64,000 nucleotides of DNA from Deinococcus sp. JMULE3 (GTDB lineage Bacteria > Deinococcota > Deinococci > Deinococcales > Deinococcaceae), in assembly GCF_013337115.1 (NCBI RefSeq), contig NZ_SGWE01000004.1, forward strand, positions 1,188,001-1,252,000, written 5' to 3'. The notes below the pieces were generated by a model. It did not search any database. It was not told where the DNA came from and saw only the letters and a program-made list of their open reading frames with translations. Position numbers and translations under genes: made by a program. Below are positions 30,976-40,812 of the stretch, in pieces (within the stretch, counting starts at the first letter, position 1; each line of letters opens with the position of its first letter).

Positions 30976-31949
30976 ACCGGTTCGTGTGGCCCGCGCTGTT
31001 CGTGCTGGCGGCGGCCGTGCCGTTCCTGCAGCCCAGCGGGTACCTGCTGGACGTCGGCGTGAACATCATGCTGTGGGCGGTGCTCGCGTACGGCCTGAAC
31101 GTCATGCTGGGGTACACGGGACTGCTGCCGCTGGCGCACGCGGGGTTCTTCGGGATCGGGGCGTACACGACCGGCATCCTGACCCTGAAGGCCGGGTGGA
31201 GTTTCTGGCTGGCGTGGCCCGCCGGGATCGCGCTGGCCGCGCTGGCGGGGCTGCTGCTGGGACTGGTGGCGTTCCGCACGCGCGGGGACGCCTTCTCGAT
31301 CTTCACGCTGGGCGTGGGCGTGATCATCACGCTGGTGATCAACAAGTGGGACGACCTGACCGGCGGGAACGACGGCCTGAACGGCGTCCCCGCCCCCGCC
31401 GGGCTGGAGGAGGCCTCGCGCGCCATCGGCCTGAAGCTGTCCGGCGGCTTCTACCTGCTGGCCCTGCTGACGCTGGCGCTGACGGTCCTGATCGTGGCGC
31501 GCGCCCGCGCGAGCAGCTTCGGGCTGTCCCTGCTCGCCATCCGCGGCGGCGAGGACCTCGCGCGCAGCGCCGGCGTGAACGTGTATACGCACAAGCTGCG
31601 CGCCATGATGCTCTCGACGGCGCTGGCCGGACTGGCGGGCGGGCTGTACGCCACGTACGTGGGTTTCCTGGGCTCGGCGGTGACCGGGCCGACCACGACC
31701 TTCACGGTGCTGCTGTACCTGCTCGTCGGGGGCCTGGGGACGCTGGCCGGGCCGCTGCTGGGCACGGCACTGATCTACAGCCTCACGCAGACGCTCAAGG
31801 GGCTGCAGGATTACCAGTACATCGTGTTCGGGCCGCTGCTGGTGCTGCTCGTGATGTACGCCCCGCACGGCCTGGCGGGCCTGTGGACGCGCCTGCGCGC
31901 CCATCGTCCCGCCCGCGCGGCGAAGACCAAGGAGGTCAGCGGTGCTTGA
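30972..31949 (+). CDS. livM: ABC transporter permease LivM
   Basis: 325 residues, GTG start overlapping livH. LivM marks: [33 protein letters not shown] and [20 protein letters not shown] (EAA-like loop contacting the ATPases; the full family motif is split here by the quotation limit). Hydrophobic throughout except a basic tail. Overlaps livG by 8 bases. Confidence 0.9.
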
Positions 31950-32740
31950 CGTCGAGAACCTGGGCATCCGCTTCGGCGGGCTGCACGCCGTGCGGGACGT
32001 GACCGCCACCGTCCCCGCCGGGCAGATCACCGCGATCATCGGGCCGAACGGAGCGGGCAAGAGCACGTTCTTCAACCTGATCAGCGGCTTCTACCGTCCC
32101 ACCACGGGCACCGTCCGCTTCCAGGGGGAGGACCTGACGCGCCTGCCCACCCACGAGGTCGTCGCGCGCGGCGTGGCCCGCACGTTCCAGACGACCACCA
32201 TCTACCGCGAACTGAGCGTGCTGGAGAACGCCATGATCGGGCACCGCGTCCGCACGCGCGCCGGACTGCTCGATGCGCTGCTGCGCACGCCCCGCGAACG
32301 TCGCGACGCGCAGGGCAGCCGCGACGGCGCGCTGCGCGCCCTGGAACGCGTCGGGCTGGTCCGGCAGGCGCACCTGCCCGCCGGGGCCCTGACGCAGGAG
32401 GGCCAGAAACGCGTCGGGATCGCCATGGCGCTCGCCAGCGAACCGAAACTGCTGCTGCTGGACGAACCCGCCGCCGGGATGAACCCCGAGGAGACCGTGA
32501 ACCTCATGGCCCTGATCCGCGAACTGGTCGCGGGCGGCCTGACGGTCGCGCTGGTCGAGCACAAGATGAGCCTCGTGATGGGTCTGGCGGATCACATCCT
32601 GGTGCTGCACCACGGGCAGCTGATCGCGCAGGGCACCCCGGCGCAGGTCAGCCGCGACCCGGCCGTGATTGAGGCGTACCTGGGCTCGCACGCGCACGGC
32701 GGGCAGATGGGCCAGGGCGCGCAGGGCGGGGAGGCCGCGC

Positions 32741-32748
<8 letters not shown>
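31942..32748 (+). CDS. livG: ABC transporter ATP-binding protein LivG
   Basis: 268 residues, GTG start. Walker [16 protein letters not shown]-loop [16 protein letters not shown], signature [18 protein letters not shown] (a variant of the usual LSxGQ, as is common in LivG), Walker [17 protein letters not shown]-loop [13 protein letters not shown], and the LivG C-terminal [19 protein letters not shown]. The tail is Gly/His/Gln-rich. Overlaps livF by 8 bases. Confidence 0.92.
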
Positions 32749-33448
<700 letters not shown>

Positions 33449-33464
33449 ACAGCAGCACCAGCGT

Positions 33465-33490
33465 GGAGGCCGGGTGATCGCCCGGCCTCC
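33465..33490 (+). terminator. terminator hairpin of the liv operon
   Basis: A perfect 10-bp stem GGAGGCCGGG/CCCGGCCTCC with loop TGATCG. No T-run follows, so efficiency is uncertain. Confidence 0.6.
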
Positions 33491-33524
33491 ATCCTCTGCT
33501 CAGCGGGTGCTTACACCGCTCCGC

Positions 33525-33702
33525 TACACTGGGTCTCAGTCGCCCCACACGGGGCAGCGGCGTTCCGTTCCGTGACTGGGGGCTACATCACCCCCACCCA
33601 CTGCACTCCACGCCGCCGCAGGTCTCGGTTGCTCGCTCCGCCCGGGTCAGGTTCCTCCGGGAACAGCGCCCGGCAGCACCCTGACCACCCGTGGGCGGAA
33701 CT
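33525..33702 (+). promoter_or_regulatory. promoter and long structured leader before the guanidine riboswitch
   Basis: -10 TACACT (33525-33530) with a poor -35. The following ~170 bases have no open frame of note but can fold strongly: TCCGCCC (33637-33643) with GGGCGGA (33693-33699), inside it GGTCAGG (33645-33651) with CCTGACC (33680-33686), and GTTCC/GGAAC (33651-33664). This may be a separate small RNA or part of the gdx leader. I do not recognise it; the SRP RNA core motif is absent. With the terminator and riboswitch it accounts for the 316-base gap 33449-33764. Confidence 0.4.
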
Positions 33703-33744
<42 letters not shown>

Positions 33745-33764
33745 AGACACTGGAGGTGTCCCGT

Positions 33765-34085
33765 ATGGCATGGACTCTGCTCATCATCGCCGGACTGCTC
33801 GAAGTCGGCTGGGCCATCGGCCTGAAGTACACCGAGGGGTTCACCCGTCCCGTCCCCACCGCCCTGACCCTGCTGAGCATGGTCGCCAGCATGGGCCTGC
33901 TGGGCCTCGCTGCCAAGACCCTCCCGATCGGCACCGCGTACGGCGTGTGGGTCGGCATCGGCGCGGTCGGCGCGGCCATTCTGGGCATCGTGTTGTTCCA
34001 CGAGAGCGTCACGCCCGCCCGCGTGGCGTTCATGATCCTGATGATCGTGTCCATCATCGGCCTGAAAGCCACCAGCGGCCACTGA
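33765..34085 (+). CDS. gdx: guanidinium exporter Gdx (SMR family, formerly SugE)
   Basis: 106 residues, four membrane helices. The proton/substrate-coupling Glu is in LLIIAGLLEVGWAIGLKY (residue about 13), and GLAAKTLPIGTAYGVWVGIG and GIVLFHESVTPARVAFM are typical of the Gdx/SugE branch. Exports guanidinium in exchange for protons as an antiparallel dimer. The ATG at 33765 has GGAGG 8 bases upstream; a GTG at 33756 overlaps that site and is rejected. The guanidine-III riboswitch directly upstream supports the substrate. Confidence 0.94.
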   Translation: MAWTLLIIAGLLEVGWAIGLKYTEGFTRPVPTALTLLSMVASMGLLGLAAKTLPIGTAYGVWVGIGAVGAAILGIVLFHESVTPARVAFMILMIVSIIGLKATSGH

Positions 34086-34096
34086 CCCACGTGAAG

Positions 34097-34120
34097 GGGC
34101 AGAGGATTCCCCCTCTGCCC
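34097..34120. terminator. bidirectional terminator between gdx and pyrD
   Basis: GGGCAGAGG/CCTCTGCCC with a 6-base loop between convergent genes. It can serve both strands. Confidence 0.7.
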
Positions 34121-34128
34121 TGCTGTGT

Positions 34129-35214
34129 TCAGCTCGCGGTGCCGACGGCCTCGCGGACGTGCGTGAAGCCGTCGCGGGCCAGCAGGCGGGCGAGGCCGGT
34201 GTTCAGGTCGCGCACGAGACCGGGCCCCTCGAAGATCAGGGCGGAGTACACCTCGGTCAGGGTGGCCCCGGCACGGATGCGGTTGTACGCGTCCTGCGCG
34301 GTGAAGATGCCGCCCACGCCGACGATGGGGACGCGCCCGCCGGTCTGCCGGTACGCGGCGCGCACGAGTTCGGTGGCGCGGCGCGTGAGTGGCCGTCCGC
34401 TCAGGCCACCCGTTTCCTGCTGGTTGGGGTGGGTCAGGCCGTCGCGGGACAGGGTGGTGTTGCTGATGATCAGGCCCGACGCGCCCGCGCTGACGGCGGC
34501 GTCCACGCTGGCCTCGAAATCGGCCGGGTGGAGGTCCGGGGCGAGTTTCACGAGGACCGGGGGGGCCTTCAGGGTCCGCACGCGCTGCGCCTCGACCTCC
34601 TGCAGGACCTCGCGCACCAGGGCGCCCAGGTCGTCCGCGCCCTGCAACGCGCGCAGGCCGGGCGTGTTGGGGCTACTGACGTTCACCACGAAGGCGTCCG
34701 CGACGTCCTGCAGCGCGGCGACGCAGCGGCGGTAGTCCTGCGCGGCGTCCTCGTTCGCGGTGACCTTGTTCTTCCCGATGTTCACCCACACCGGCGCGGG
34801 CCGCGCGCCCAGCGCGCTCAGGCGGGCGTGCAGGTCGGTCATCCCAGCGTTGTTGAAGCCCATGCGGTTGATCAGCGCTCCGTCCTCCGGCAGGCGGAAC
34901 AGGCGCGGGCGGTCGTTGCCGGGCTGCGGCAGGGGCGTGACAGTCCCGACCTCCAGGAAGCCGAAGCCCAGCGCCGTGAACGCCGGGACGGCCACGCCGT
35001 TCTTGTCCAGGCCCGCCGCGAGGCCCACCGGGGACGCGAAGTGCTGCCCCCACAGGGTCTGCTCCAGCATGGGGGACGCAGGTGCCGTCACGCGCCGCGC
35101 CAGCGCGGGCCAGGCGGGCACGCGGGACGCGGCGTCCATCAGGCCGATCGTGAGGTGGTGGGCGTCCTCCGCGTCCAGGCGGAACAGCAGCGGCTTGATC
35201 AGCGAACGGTACAC
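34129..35214 (-). CDS. pyrD: dihydroorotate dehydrogenase (quinone), class 2
   Basis: Fourth step of pyrimidine synthesis, membrane-associated, with quinone as acceptor. 361 residues from the GTG at 35214 (GGAGAACC upstream); the longer open frame lacks a site. Class 2 signs: N-terminal helical quinone-tunnel region YRSLIKPLLFRLDAEDAHHL, then PVGLAAGLDKNG, NRMGFNNAG, VNIGKNK, VVNVSSPNTPGLR with the catalytic Ser, KLAPDL, ISNTT, and IVGVGGIFTAQDAY (FMN phosphate). Confidence 0.96.
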   Translation of the reverse strand: MYRSLIKPLLFRLDAEDAHHLTIGLMDAASRVPAWPALARRVTAPASPMLEQTLWGQHFASPVGLAAGLDKNGVAVPAFTALGFGFLEVGTVTPLPQPGNDRPRLFRLPEDGALINRMGFNNAGMTDLHARLSALGARPAPVWVNIGKNKVTANEDAAQDYRRCVAALQDVADAFVVNVSSPNTPGLRALQGADDLGALVREVLQEVEAQRVRTLKAPPVLVKLAPDLHPADFEASVDAAVSAGASGLIISNTTLSRDGLTHPNQQETGGLSGRPLTRRATELVRAAYRQTGGRVPIVGVGGIFTAQDAYNRIRAGATLTEVYSALIFEGPGLVRDLNTGLARLLARDGFTHVREAVGTAS

Positions 35215-35245
35215 GGTTCTCCAGCATAGGCCACAGACCACCGGA

Positions 35246-35277
35246 GGGGATGATGGACAGGCACGCCCATCATCCCC
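35246..35277 (-). terminator. terminator of the Rrf2 gene
   Basis: An 11-bp stem GGGGATGATGG/CCATCATCCCC between the Rrf2 stop and the pyrD start; both genes point left. Confidence 0.6.
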
Positions 35278-35291
35278 CCCGGCGGGGCCGG

Positions 35292-35750
<459 letters not shown>

Positions 35751-35846
35751 GGCCCGCATTCTACCCCGCAATTCCGGGCGGAGTGTAAGGAATTCAGGAG
35801 TTATTGAGAAGCATTCTCAGCAGATGGGACTGGGCATTCCACAGGC

Positions 35847-36341
35847 ATGACAGACTCGGGCATGCCGGTCACCCTCCAGTCCGTCCAGCCGGGTCACGCC
35901 GCCGCCCTGCGCGCCCTGACGCTCCCCGCCGCGCAGGCCGACTTCACCACCCACCCGGCCGAGCTGCTGCACAGCGTGCCGGGCGACCCGCAGCGGCAGC
36001 TGATCACGGTGCTACGCGGGGGCGAGGTCGCCGGGGCCTTCGTACTGGCGGTCGGGGAGCACCGCGACCGGTACCTGACAGCCCCCGACCCGGACGCGGT
36101 GGCACTCTCGTCCCTGAGTGTGGACGCGGCGCAGCAGGGGCGCGGCGTGGGTACGGCCGCCATGGTGGCCCTGCCGGGACTCGTGCGGACGCTGTACCCG
36201 CAGGCGCTGCGGGTGATTCTGGTCGTGAACCAGCGCAACCCTGGTGCGCGGCGCGTGTACGAGAAGGCGGGCTTTCAGGTGACCGCCACCCGCGAGGGCC
36301 GCATCGGGCCGCAGTGGGTGATGACGCTGCCGCTGGACTGA
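35847..36341 (+). CDS. GNAT family N-acetyltransferase
   Basis: 164 residues. Acetyl-CoA loop AQQGRGVGTAAMVALPGLV after the beta-4 strand ALSSLSVDA, then ILVVNQRNPGARRVYEKAGF (motif B). Substrate unknown; the arrangement resembles RimI/YjaB-like small-molecule or peptide acetylases. Single gene, 96 bases from the divergent Rrf2 gene; no clear -10 at the usual distance. Confidence 0.87.
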   Translation: MTDSGMPVTLQSVQPGHAAALRALTLPAAQADFTTHPAELLHSVPGDPQRQLITVLRGGEVAGAFVLAVGEHRDRYLTAPDPDAVALSSLSVDAAQQGRGVGTAAMVALPGLVRTLYPQALRVILVVNQRNPGARRVYEKAGFQVTATREGRIGPQWVMTLPLD

Positions 36342-36389
36342 ACGCCCCTGCAACGCCTCCGCAACGCCCGCCCGTCTACGCTGCCGGGC

Positions 36390-37163
36390 ATGACGATTTC
36401 CTCTGTCCGCCGCGCGCTGCTGACCGTGGCACTGCTCGCCCCGCTGACTGCCGCGCCCGCGCACGCCGACTGCTTCCTGATCGTCTGTGGCCTGGAGGCC
36501 GAGGGGACGCTGGCGACGAACGGGCAGGTGGACGGGGTGTACCGCGAGGTGTTCGGGCGCGGCTCGACCTTGCAGGAACGCAACGACTGGGCGAAGAAGG
36601 GCTTCGCGGATGACGGCCTGAGCGGCGCGCAGGAATCGCAGCTGCGCGCGACTCTGACCGCTCAGTTGCACGGGAGCGCGGCGCAGCTGGCGGAGGTGGT
36701 CACGCGCGTGACGCAGACCTCGATGGGGGTGCGCCTGAGTCCGAACAATCCGTTCTTCAAGCTGCTGACGAAACTCAGCCAGCAGCCGGAGAGCACGTAC
36801 GCCAGTCTGGTGGCGTTCACGCGGACGTACCTGCAGGACGCGCAGGTGGGCGGGGTGCGCGCGGCGCTGATCGAGCGGGCGTACCTGGACAGCCTGGGCC
36901 GCCTCCCCACGAGCGGGGACACGGCGTACTGGCAGGCGCAGATCGTGAAGACCGGCGCGAACTACGCGGACATCCTGCGGGCCGCCGGGGAGTGGGTGCT
37001 GTCGGCGGGCAACGAGGCGGAGTTCGCCGCCATGATTCGCCGGGCCTTCAAACTGACCGGGCGGCCCCAGCCCACCATGGACAAGATCGCGCAGATCCGC
37101 GTGAAGAGCGGCCCCGTCCTGCGGTCGTTCGCGGGCTGGAAGGCGTTCATTCAGAAGTTCTGA
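36390..37163 (+). CDS. secreted DUF4214-like protein
   Basis: 257 residues. Signal peptide MTISSVRRALLTVALLAPLT up to about residue 26. Two imperfect copies of a module: VDGVYREVFGRGSTLQERNDW and RAYLDSLGRLPTSGDTAYW, the 'LYxxxLGRxPDxxGxxYW' pattern of DUF4214 domains, which occur in surface-layer-linked and exported proteins. TACGCT (36377-36382) lies 7 bases before the ATG. Overlaps the convergent MobA-like gene by 13 bases. Role unknown. Confidence 0.72.
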   Translation: MTISSVRRALLTVALLAPLTAAPAHADCFLIVCGLEAEGTLATNGQVDGVYREVFGRGSTLQERNDWAKKGFADDGLSGAQESQLRATLTAQLHGSAAQLAEVVTRVTQTSMGVRLSPNNPFFKLLTKLSQQPESTYASLVAFTRTYLQDAQVGGVRAALIERAYLDSLGRLPTSGDTAYWQAQIVKTGANYADILRAAGEWVLSAGNEAEFAAMIRRAFKLTGRPQPTMDKIAQIRVKSGPVLRSFAGWKAFIQKF

Positions 37164-37807
37164 TGCCCGGCGAGCAGTGCCTCGGCCTGGGCCAGGGCGT
37201 CCGGGGTGTCCACGTCCAGCAGGAGCCGCGCGGGGAAGGTCAGGGTGACGGCCTGCGCGGCGTGCGCGCGGATCAGGTCGCGGGGGCCGTGGTCGGTGTC
37301 CGGGGTGTCCTGCATGGCGCGCAGCAGGTCCGCGCGGAACAGGTGCGGGGGCGCCCGGACCGGTTCCACGCCGGGCTCGGCGTAGCGGGCGAGGACGACG
37401 GGCGCGCCGCTCTCGTGGAACGCGGTGATCAGCGCGGTGTGCTGCGCGCCGCCCAGCAGCGGCATGTCCGCCAGCGCGAAGTTCACGGCGGCCAGCCCGC
37501 CGTCCAGGCCGCCCGGCAGCGCGGTCACGGCGGCGCGGAAGGAACTGCCCAGGCCGCGCGCGGGGTCGGGGTTTACCACGAACGTGAACGGCAGTCCCGT
37601 CAGGGCCGCGCGGATGCCGTCCCCGACCGTGCCGGGCGGGATGACGCACAGCAGCGCGTCGTGCCCGCCGTCCGCGAGGGCCTGCGCGGCGTGCCGGACC
37701 AGGGGCCGCCCCGCCAGCGGTTCGAGTTGCTTGGGGCGGCCCATACGGGTGCTGCGCCCGGCGGCCAGCAGGACGCCGGCGACCGGCTGTCGGGGTGGGG
37801 TGGGCAT
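37151..37807 (-). CDS. MobA-like NTP transferase (MocA type, molybdenum cofactor nucleotidyltransferase)
   Basis: 218 residues. GT-A fold nucleotidyltransferase: AGVLLAAGRSTRMGRPKQLEPLAGRPLV (N-terminal GxGxRxG loop and Lys), NPDPARGLGSSFRAAV, NFALADMPLLGG (the DMP metal site), and HGPRDLIRAHA. It transfers CMP or GMP to molybdopterin in the family members that serve xanthine- and CO-dehydrogenases. The start at 37807 has TAGCAT 7 bases upstream; an ATG at 37816 is the alternative. Neighbouring coxG and, further on, MoxR/VWA genes fit molybdo-enzyme maturation. Confidence 0.82.
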   Translation of the reverse strand: MPTPPRQPVAGVLLAAGRSTRMGRPKQLEPLAGRPLVRHAAQALADGGHDALLCVIPPGTVGDGIRAALTGLPFTFVVNPDPARGLGSSFRAAVTALPGGLDGGLAAVNFALADMPLLGGAQHTALITAFHESGAPVVLARYAEPGVEPVRAPPHLFRADLLRAMQDTPDTDHGPRDLIRAHAAQAVTLTFPARLLLDVDTPDALAQAEALLAGHQNF

Positions 37808-37924
37808 GGTCTGCATGCTAGGCCAATCTTTCTGCAACCCCGCTGCTCTTACAATGCGGGGCGTCAGGTCAACCGGTTTCGCCCGCGCCGCCGCGGGTCC
37901 GTTCTCTCGCGTGGAGGTCACGTC

Positions 37925-38389
37925 ATGAAACTCAGTTACTCAGGTCAGGAGAAGGTGCAGGCGCCGCCCGCCGCCGTGTGGGCGTTCGTGCAGGACCCGG
38001 AGCGGGTGGCGCGCTGCCTGCCGGACGTGCAGGAGGTCGTCGTGCACGACCAGACGCACATGGACGCCACCGTGCAGGTGGGTGTGGGCATGGTGCGCGG
38101 GAAGTTCAAGTTCAAGATCGAGGTGCTGCCCGACGCGGCGGCGAACCGCGTGAACGTGAAGGTGCAGGGCGGCGGGCTGGGCAGCGTCGTGGACCTGACG
38201 GCGGGTGCGAACGTCGTGGACAACGGGGACGGCACGACCACCCTGGACTGGACCGGGGACGCGACCATGCGCGGCCCGGTGGCGACGGTGGGCGGGCGGC
38301 TGCTGGACGCGCAGGCGCAGAAGCTGATCTCGAAGACCTTCGAGAACATGAGCGCGAACGTGGGCGCGTCCGCCGGGACGCTGGCGTAA
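37925..38389 (+). CDS. coxG: CoxG-like SRPBCC protein (CO dehydrogenase subunit G family)
   Basis: 154 residues with GTGGAGGTCACGTC before the ATG. The START-like CoxG domain covers the whole protein: MKLSYSGQEKVQAPPAAVWAF, PERVARCLPDVQEV, and ATVQVGVGMVRGKFKFKIEV, with the C-terminal helix GRLLDAQAQKLISKTFENM. In carboxydotrophs CoxG helps recruit or mature CO dehydrogenase at the membrane. The MobA-like gene diverges from it, with 117 bases between. Confidence 0.88.
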   Translation: MKLSYSGQEKVQAPPAAVWAFVQDPERVARCLPDVQEVVVHDQTHMDATVQVGVGMVRGKFKFKIEVLPDAAANRVNVKVQGGGLGSVVDLTAGANVVDNGDGTTTLDWTGDATMRGPVATVGGRLLDAQAQKLISKTFENMSANVGASAGTLA

Positions 38390-38402
38390 GGATCATGGGA
38401 AA

Positions 38403-38446
38403 CGCCGGGCGTCAGGCGGGCACACTCCCGCCCGTGACGCCCGGCG
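38403..38446. terminator. long hairpin between convergent genes
   Basis: CGCCGGGCGTCAGGCGGG pairs with CCCGCC-CG-TGACGCCCGGCG, about 18 bp with a 2-base bulge. It likely ends both coxG and the following leftward gene. Confidence 0.75.
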
Positions 38447-38451
38447 CCCTT

Positions 38452-39042
38452 TCAGCGGTCCGTGCCGGGCAGGGCCAGGGGTGCGCGGGGCGGCACGGCA
38501 CTCACGGCGCCGTGCGGCGAGACTGCCAGCACCCCGGCTTCCGCGAGGGTCCAGATGGCGCGGTGGACGCTCATCTCGCTGGCGGCGTCCCCGCCGGGTG
38601 CCAGCCGGTCGAGCAGCCCGGTGTACCGCAGTTCGCCGGGCACGCCGCCCGCCCAGGGGGTGACGTCCAGCACGGCGCGCAGCACCTGCCGCTGCGCCGG
38701 AGTCTGCGCGTGGGCGAGCAGGGCGCGCCGGGCGTCCTCCTGGCGGGTGCGGGCCTCGCGGGCCTCGCGGCGGGCGCTGAGCAGGGCCTGCACCTCGGGG
38801 TCCTGGCCGCCCCGGCGCTCGCTGATCAGGCGTTCCAGGCGGTCGTCGGCGCGCTGCGCGGCGCGGTCGCGCAGGTCGCGGGCGCGGGCGCGCAGTCCGG
38901 CGCGGGCGTCCTGCACGGGTTCGCTCAGGGCCTGCACGGTGCGGCGGGCGACCTGCGCGGCGTCACGGGCGGGGTCGGGGGCCGGGTCGGTCAGGGCGCG
39001 GCCCAGGCGGATCAGGGTGGTCAGGGTGCGTCTCTCGCTCAT
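38452..39042 (-). CDS. helical protein of unknown function with winged-helix-like C-terminus
   Basis: 196 residues. Residues 20-125 are Arg/Ala/Asp/Glu-rich with coiled-coil character (LRARARDLRDRAAQRADDRL). The C-terminal part (MSVHRAIWTLAEAGVLAVSP) looks like a winged helix. No family recognised. It is wedged between coxG and the MoxR-type ATPase genes but on the opposite strand, so a link to molybdo-enzyme maturation is only positional. Confidence 0.6.
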   Translation of the reverse strand: MSERRTLTTLIRLGRALTDPAPDPARDAAQVARRTVQALSEPVQDARAGLRARARDLRDRAAQRADDRLERLISERRGGQDPEVQALLSARREAREARTRQEDARRALLAHAQTPAQRQVLRAVLDVTPWAGGVPGELRYTGLLDRLAPGGDAASEMSVHRAIWTLAEAGVLAVSPHGAVSAVPPRAPLALPGTDR

Positions 39043-39078
39043 GGGGGCTCCGGCGCCCCGGCGGGGGCGGGTGGGGTG

Positions 39079-39212
39079 ATCCGGGTTCCGTCTGTTTCGT
39101 TGACGGATCGGAACACCACCGATCTGTCAACTCCACGTCCGGAACCCGCTTCTCTCCTGCTCGCTTCGCTCGGATTGAACGGCTTCGTCAGCCATTCAAT
39201 CGAGGGCCGTAT
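39079..39212 (+). repeat. structured intergenic repeat, copy 3
   Basis: Same orientation as copy 1. Starts ATCCGGGTTCCG, ends GAGGGCCGTAT. Its central hairpin is GTTGACGGATCGG/CCGATCTGTCAAC, a different stem sequence from copies 1, 2, 4 and 6 but still paired. The 306-base gap 39043-39348 contains only this repeat and the hairpin at 39276. Confidence 0.85.
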
Positions 39213-39275
39213 CAGCTTAGCGGGCAGGCCGCGCGGGGGGCGTCCGCCGAAAGGTGCGGTGAAGGCCACACGGAC

Positions 39276-39316
39276 GGCAGGGACGCCTGAACCCCAGTAC
39301 GGGGCGGCGTCCCTGC
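39276..39316 (-). terminator. terminator hairpin of the small membrane-protein gene
   Basis: A perfect 12-bp stem GGCAGGGACGCC/GGCGTCCCTGCC around a GC-rich 17-base loop, downstream of the leftward gene ending at 39349. Confidence 0.65.
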
Positions 39317-39348
39317 CGGTTGCGCTGGCTGTCCTGTGGGGCCGTGGG

Positions 39349-39651
39349 TCAGGCGGCCTGACTGGTCGGCAGGTCGCGCGGCACGGTGACCGGGCGGGTG
39401 GTGGGGGTGGGCCACAGGGCGCCCAGCGCGAGGCTGGCGAGGCTGGTGGTGGCGACGGCCAGCCACAGCAGTCCCGCGTCGGTCGGGTCGAGCAGGACGG
39501 TCAGGACGATCAGCGCGGTGGCGATCAGACCGTGCGCGCTGACGGAGGGCAGCAGGTTGAGTCCGGCGCGGTGGGCCTGCGCGAAGCGGGTCCCGAAGTG
39601 CAGGCCGGAGGTCAGGGCGATCAGGGTGCACAGGAGCAGGGGCAGCGTCAT
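39349..39651 (-). CDS. small integral membrane protein, unknown
   Basis: 100 residues with three hydrophobic segments (about 3-18, 36-56 and 60-78) and a short polar tail. The ATG at 39651 is preferred over the GTG at 39660 because TACCGT (39659-39664) lies 7 bases before it. No family recognised. Confidence 0.55.
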   Translation of the reverse strand: MTLPLLLCTLIALTSGLHFGTRFAQAHRAGLNLLPSVSAHGLIATALIVLTVLLDPTDAGLLWLAVATTSLASLALGALWPTPTTRPVTVPRDLPTSQAA

Positions 39652-39782
39652 GCCGTTCACGGTAGGCCAGTGCCTCTCACCGGAGCGTCACGCGCCCGGC
39701 ACGCCCCGAAGATTAAGATACGGGAGGACGGGCGGTTTTTTCCGTCCAGGAGCGAAGATCATGATTTGTAAGAATTCCTGTC

Positions 39783-39916
39783 ATACGGATTCCGTCTGTT
39801 TCGTTGACACCCCGGGACATCACCGGGTTGTCAACTTCACGCCCGGAACCCGCTTCTCTCCTGCTCGCTCCGCTCGGATGGAACGGCTTTGCAAGCCATT
39901 CCATCGGAGTCCGTTT
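39783..39916 (+). repeat. structured intergenic repeat, copy 4
   Basis: Same orientation as copy 1. Starts ATACGGATTCCG, ends CGGAGTCCGTTT. Second stem: GATGGAACGGCTT/AAGCCATTCCATC, where the usual TTGAA/TTCAA pair is changed to TGGAA/TTCCA on both sides. It ends 20 bases before the MoxR-type ATG. Confidence 0.85.
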
Positions 39917-39936
39917 CAGAGTTCCGGGCGGTCCTC

Positions 39937-40812
39937 ATGATCCCGGCGGTGAAGGAGATCCAGACGGCGTTCCAGGCGCGCGGGTACGTGGCGGGGGACG
40001 CCCTGGCGACCTCGCTGCGGCTGGTGGTGGGGCTGGGTAAGCCGCTGCTGCTGGAGGGTCCGGCGGGCGTCGGGAAGACCGAGGCGGCCAAGACCCTGGC
40101 GGACGTGCTGGGCACCCGCCTGATCCGCCTGCAGTGCTACGAGGGCCTGGACGCGCAGTCGGCGCTGTACGAATGGAACTACGCGCGGCAGCTGCTGCAC
40201 CTGCGCGCGGCGGAACTGCGTGGCGCAGGGGTGGGCGACGACGACCTGTACGGCGAGACGTTCCTGATGCCCCGCCCGCTGCTGCAGGCGATCCGCGAGC
40301 CGAACTCGGCGGTGCTGCTGATCGACGAGATCGACCGCGCCGACGACGCCTTCGAGGCGTTCCTGCTGGAACTGCTGGCCGAGTGGCAGATCACCGTGCC
40401 GGAACTGGGGACCCTCTCGGCGGTCAGTCGCCCGCACGTGATCCTCACGAGCAACCGCTCGCGGGAACTGAGTGACGCGCTGCGCCGCCGCTGCCTGTAC
40501 CACTGGACGGAGTACCCCAGCCGCGCGCAGGAACTGCAGATCGTGCTGTCGCGCCTGCCAGGCATCAACGAGACGCTGGCGCGGCAGGTGACGGACGCCG
40601 TGCACGCCCTGCGGGCGCTGCCGCTGGGCAAGACGCCGGGCGTCGCCGAGACGCTCGACTGGGCGGCGGCGCTGATCAGCCTGCACGCCGATCATCTGGA
40701 TGCCGAGTCCCTGCAGGCGACGCTGGGGGCGGTGCTGAAGCTGCGCGAGGATCAGCTGCTGGCCGCGCCGACGTTGCAGGGGGTGGCGGCGCAGGCGCAG
40801 GCGCGTGGCTGA
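39937..40812 (+). CDS. MoxR-family AAA+ ATPase (CoxD-like)
   Basis: 291 residues from the ATG at 39937. Walker A LLLEGPAGVGKTEAAKTLADVL, the family block RLQCYEGLDAQSALYEWNYARQLL, Walker B AVLLIDEIDRADDAFEAFLLELL, sensor 1 VILTSNRSRELSDALRRRCLYHW. The QCYEGLD...EWNY segment is the CoxD/MoxR version found next to VWA proteins in CO dehydrogenase clusters, where it inserts or rearranges the metal centre. The stop overlaps the VWA gene by 8 bases. Confidence 0.88.
   Translation: MIPAVKEIQTAFQARGYVAGDALATSLRLVVGLGKPLLLEGPAGVGKTEAAKTLADVLGTRLIRLQCYEGLDAQSALYEWNYARQLLHLRAAELRGAGVGDDDLYGETFLMPRPLLQAIREPNSAVLLIDEIDRADDAFEAFLLELLAEWQITVPELGTLSAVSRPHVILTSNRSRELSDALRRRCLYHWTEYPSRAQELQIVLSRLPGINETLARQVTDAVHALRALPLGKTPGVAETLDWAAALISLHADHLDAESLQATLGAVLKLREDQLLAAPTLQGVAAQAQARG

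Noticed and set aside
33531..33702. SRP (4.5S) RNA
   Set aside because: A GGTCAGG hairpin is present but the conserved GGAA tetraloop and AGCAGC core are missing.
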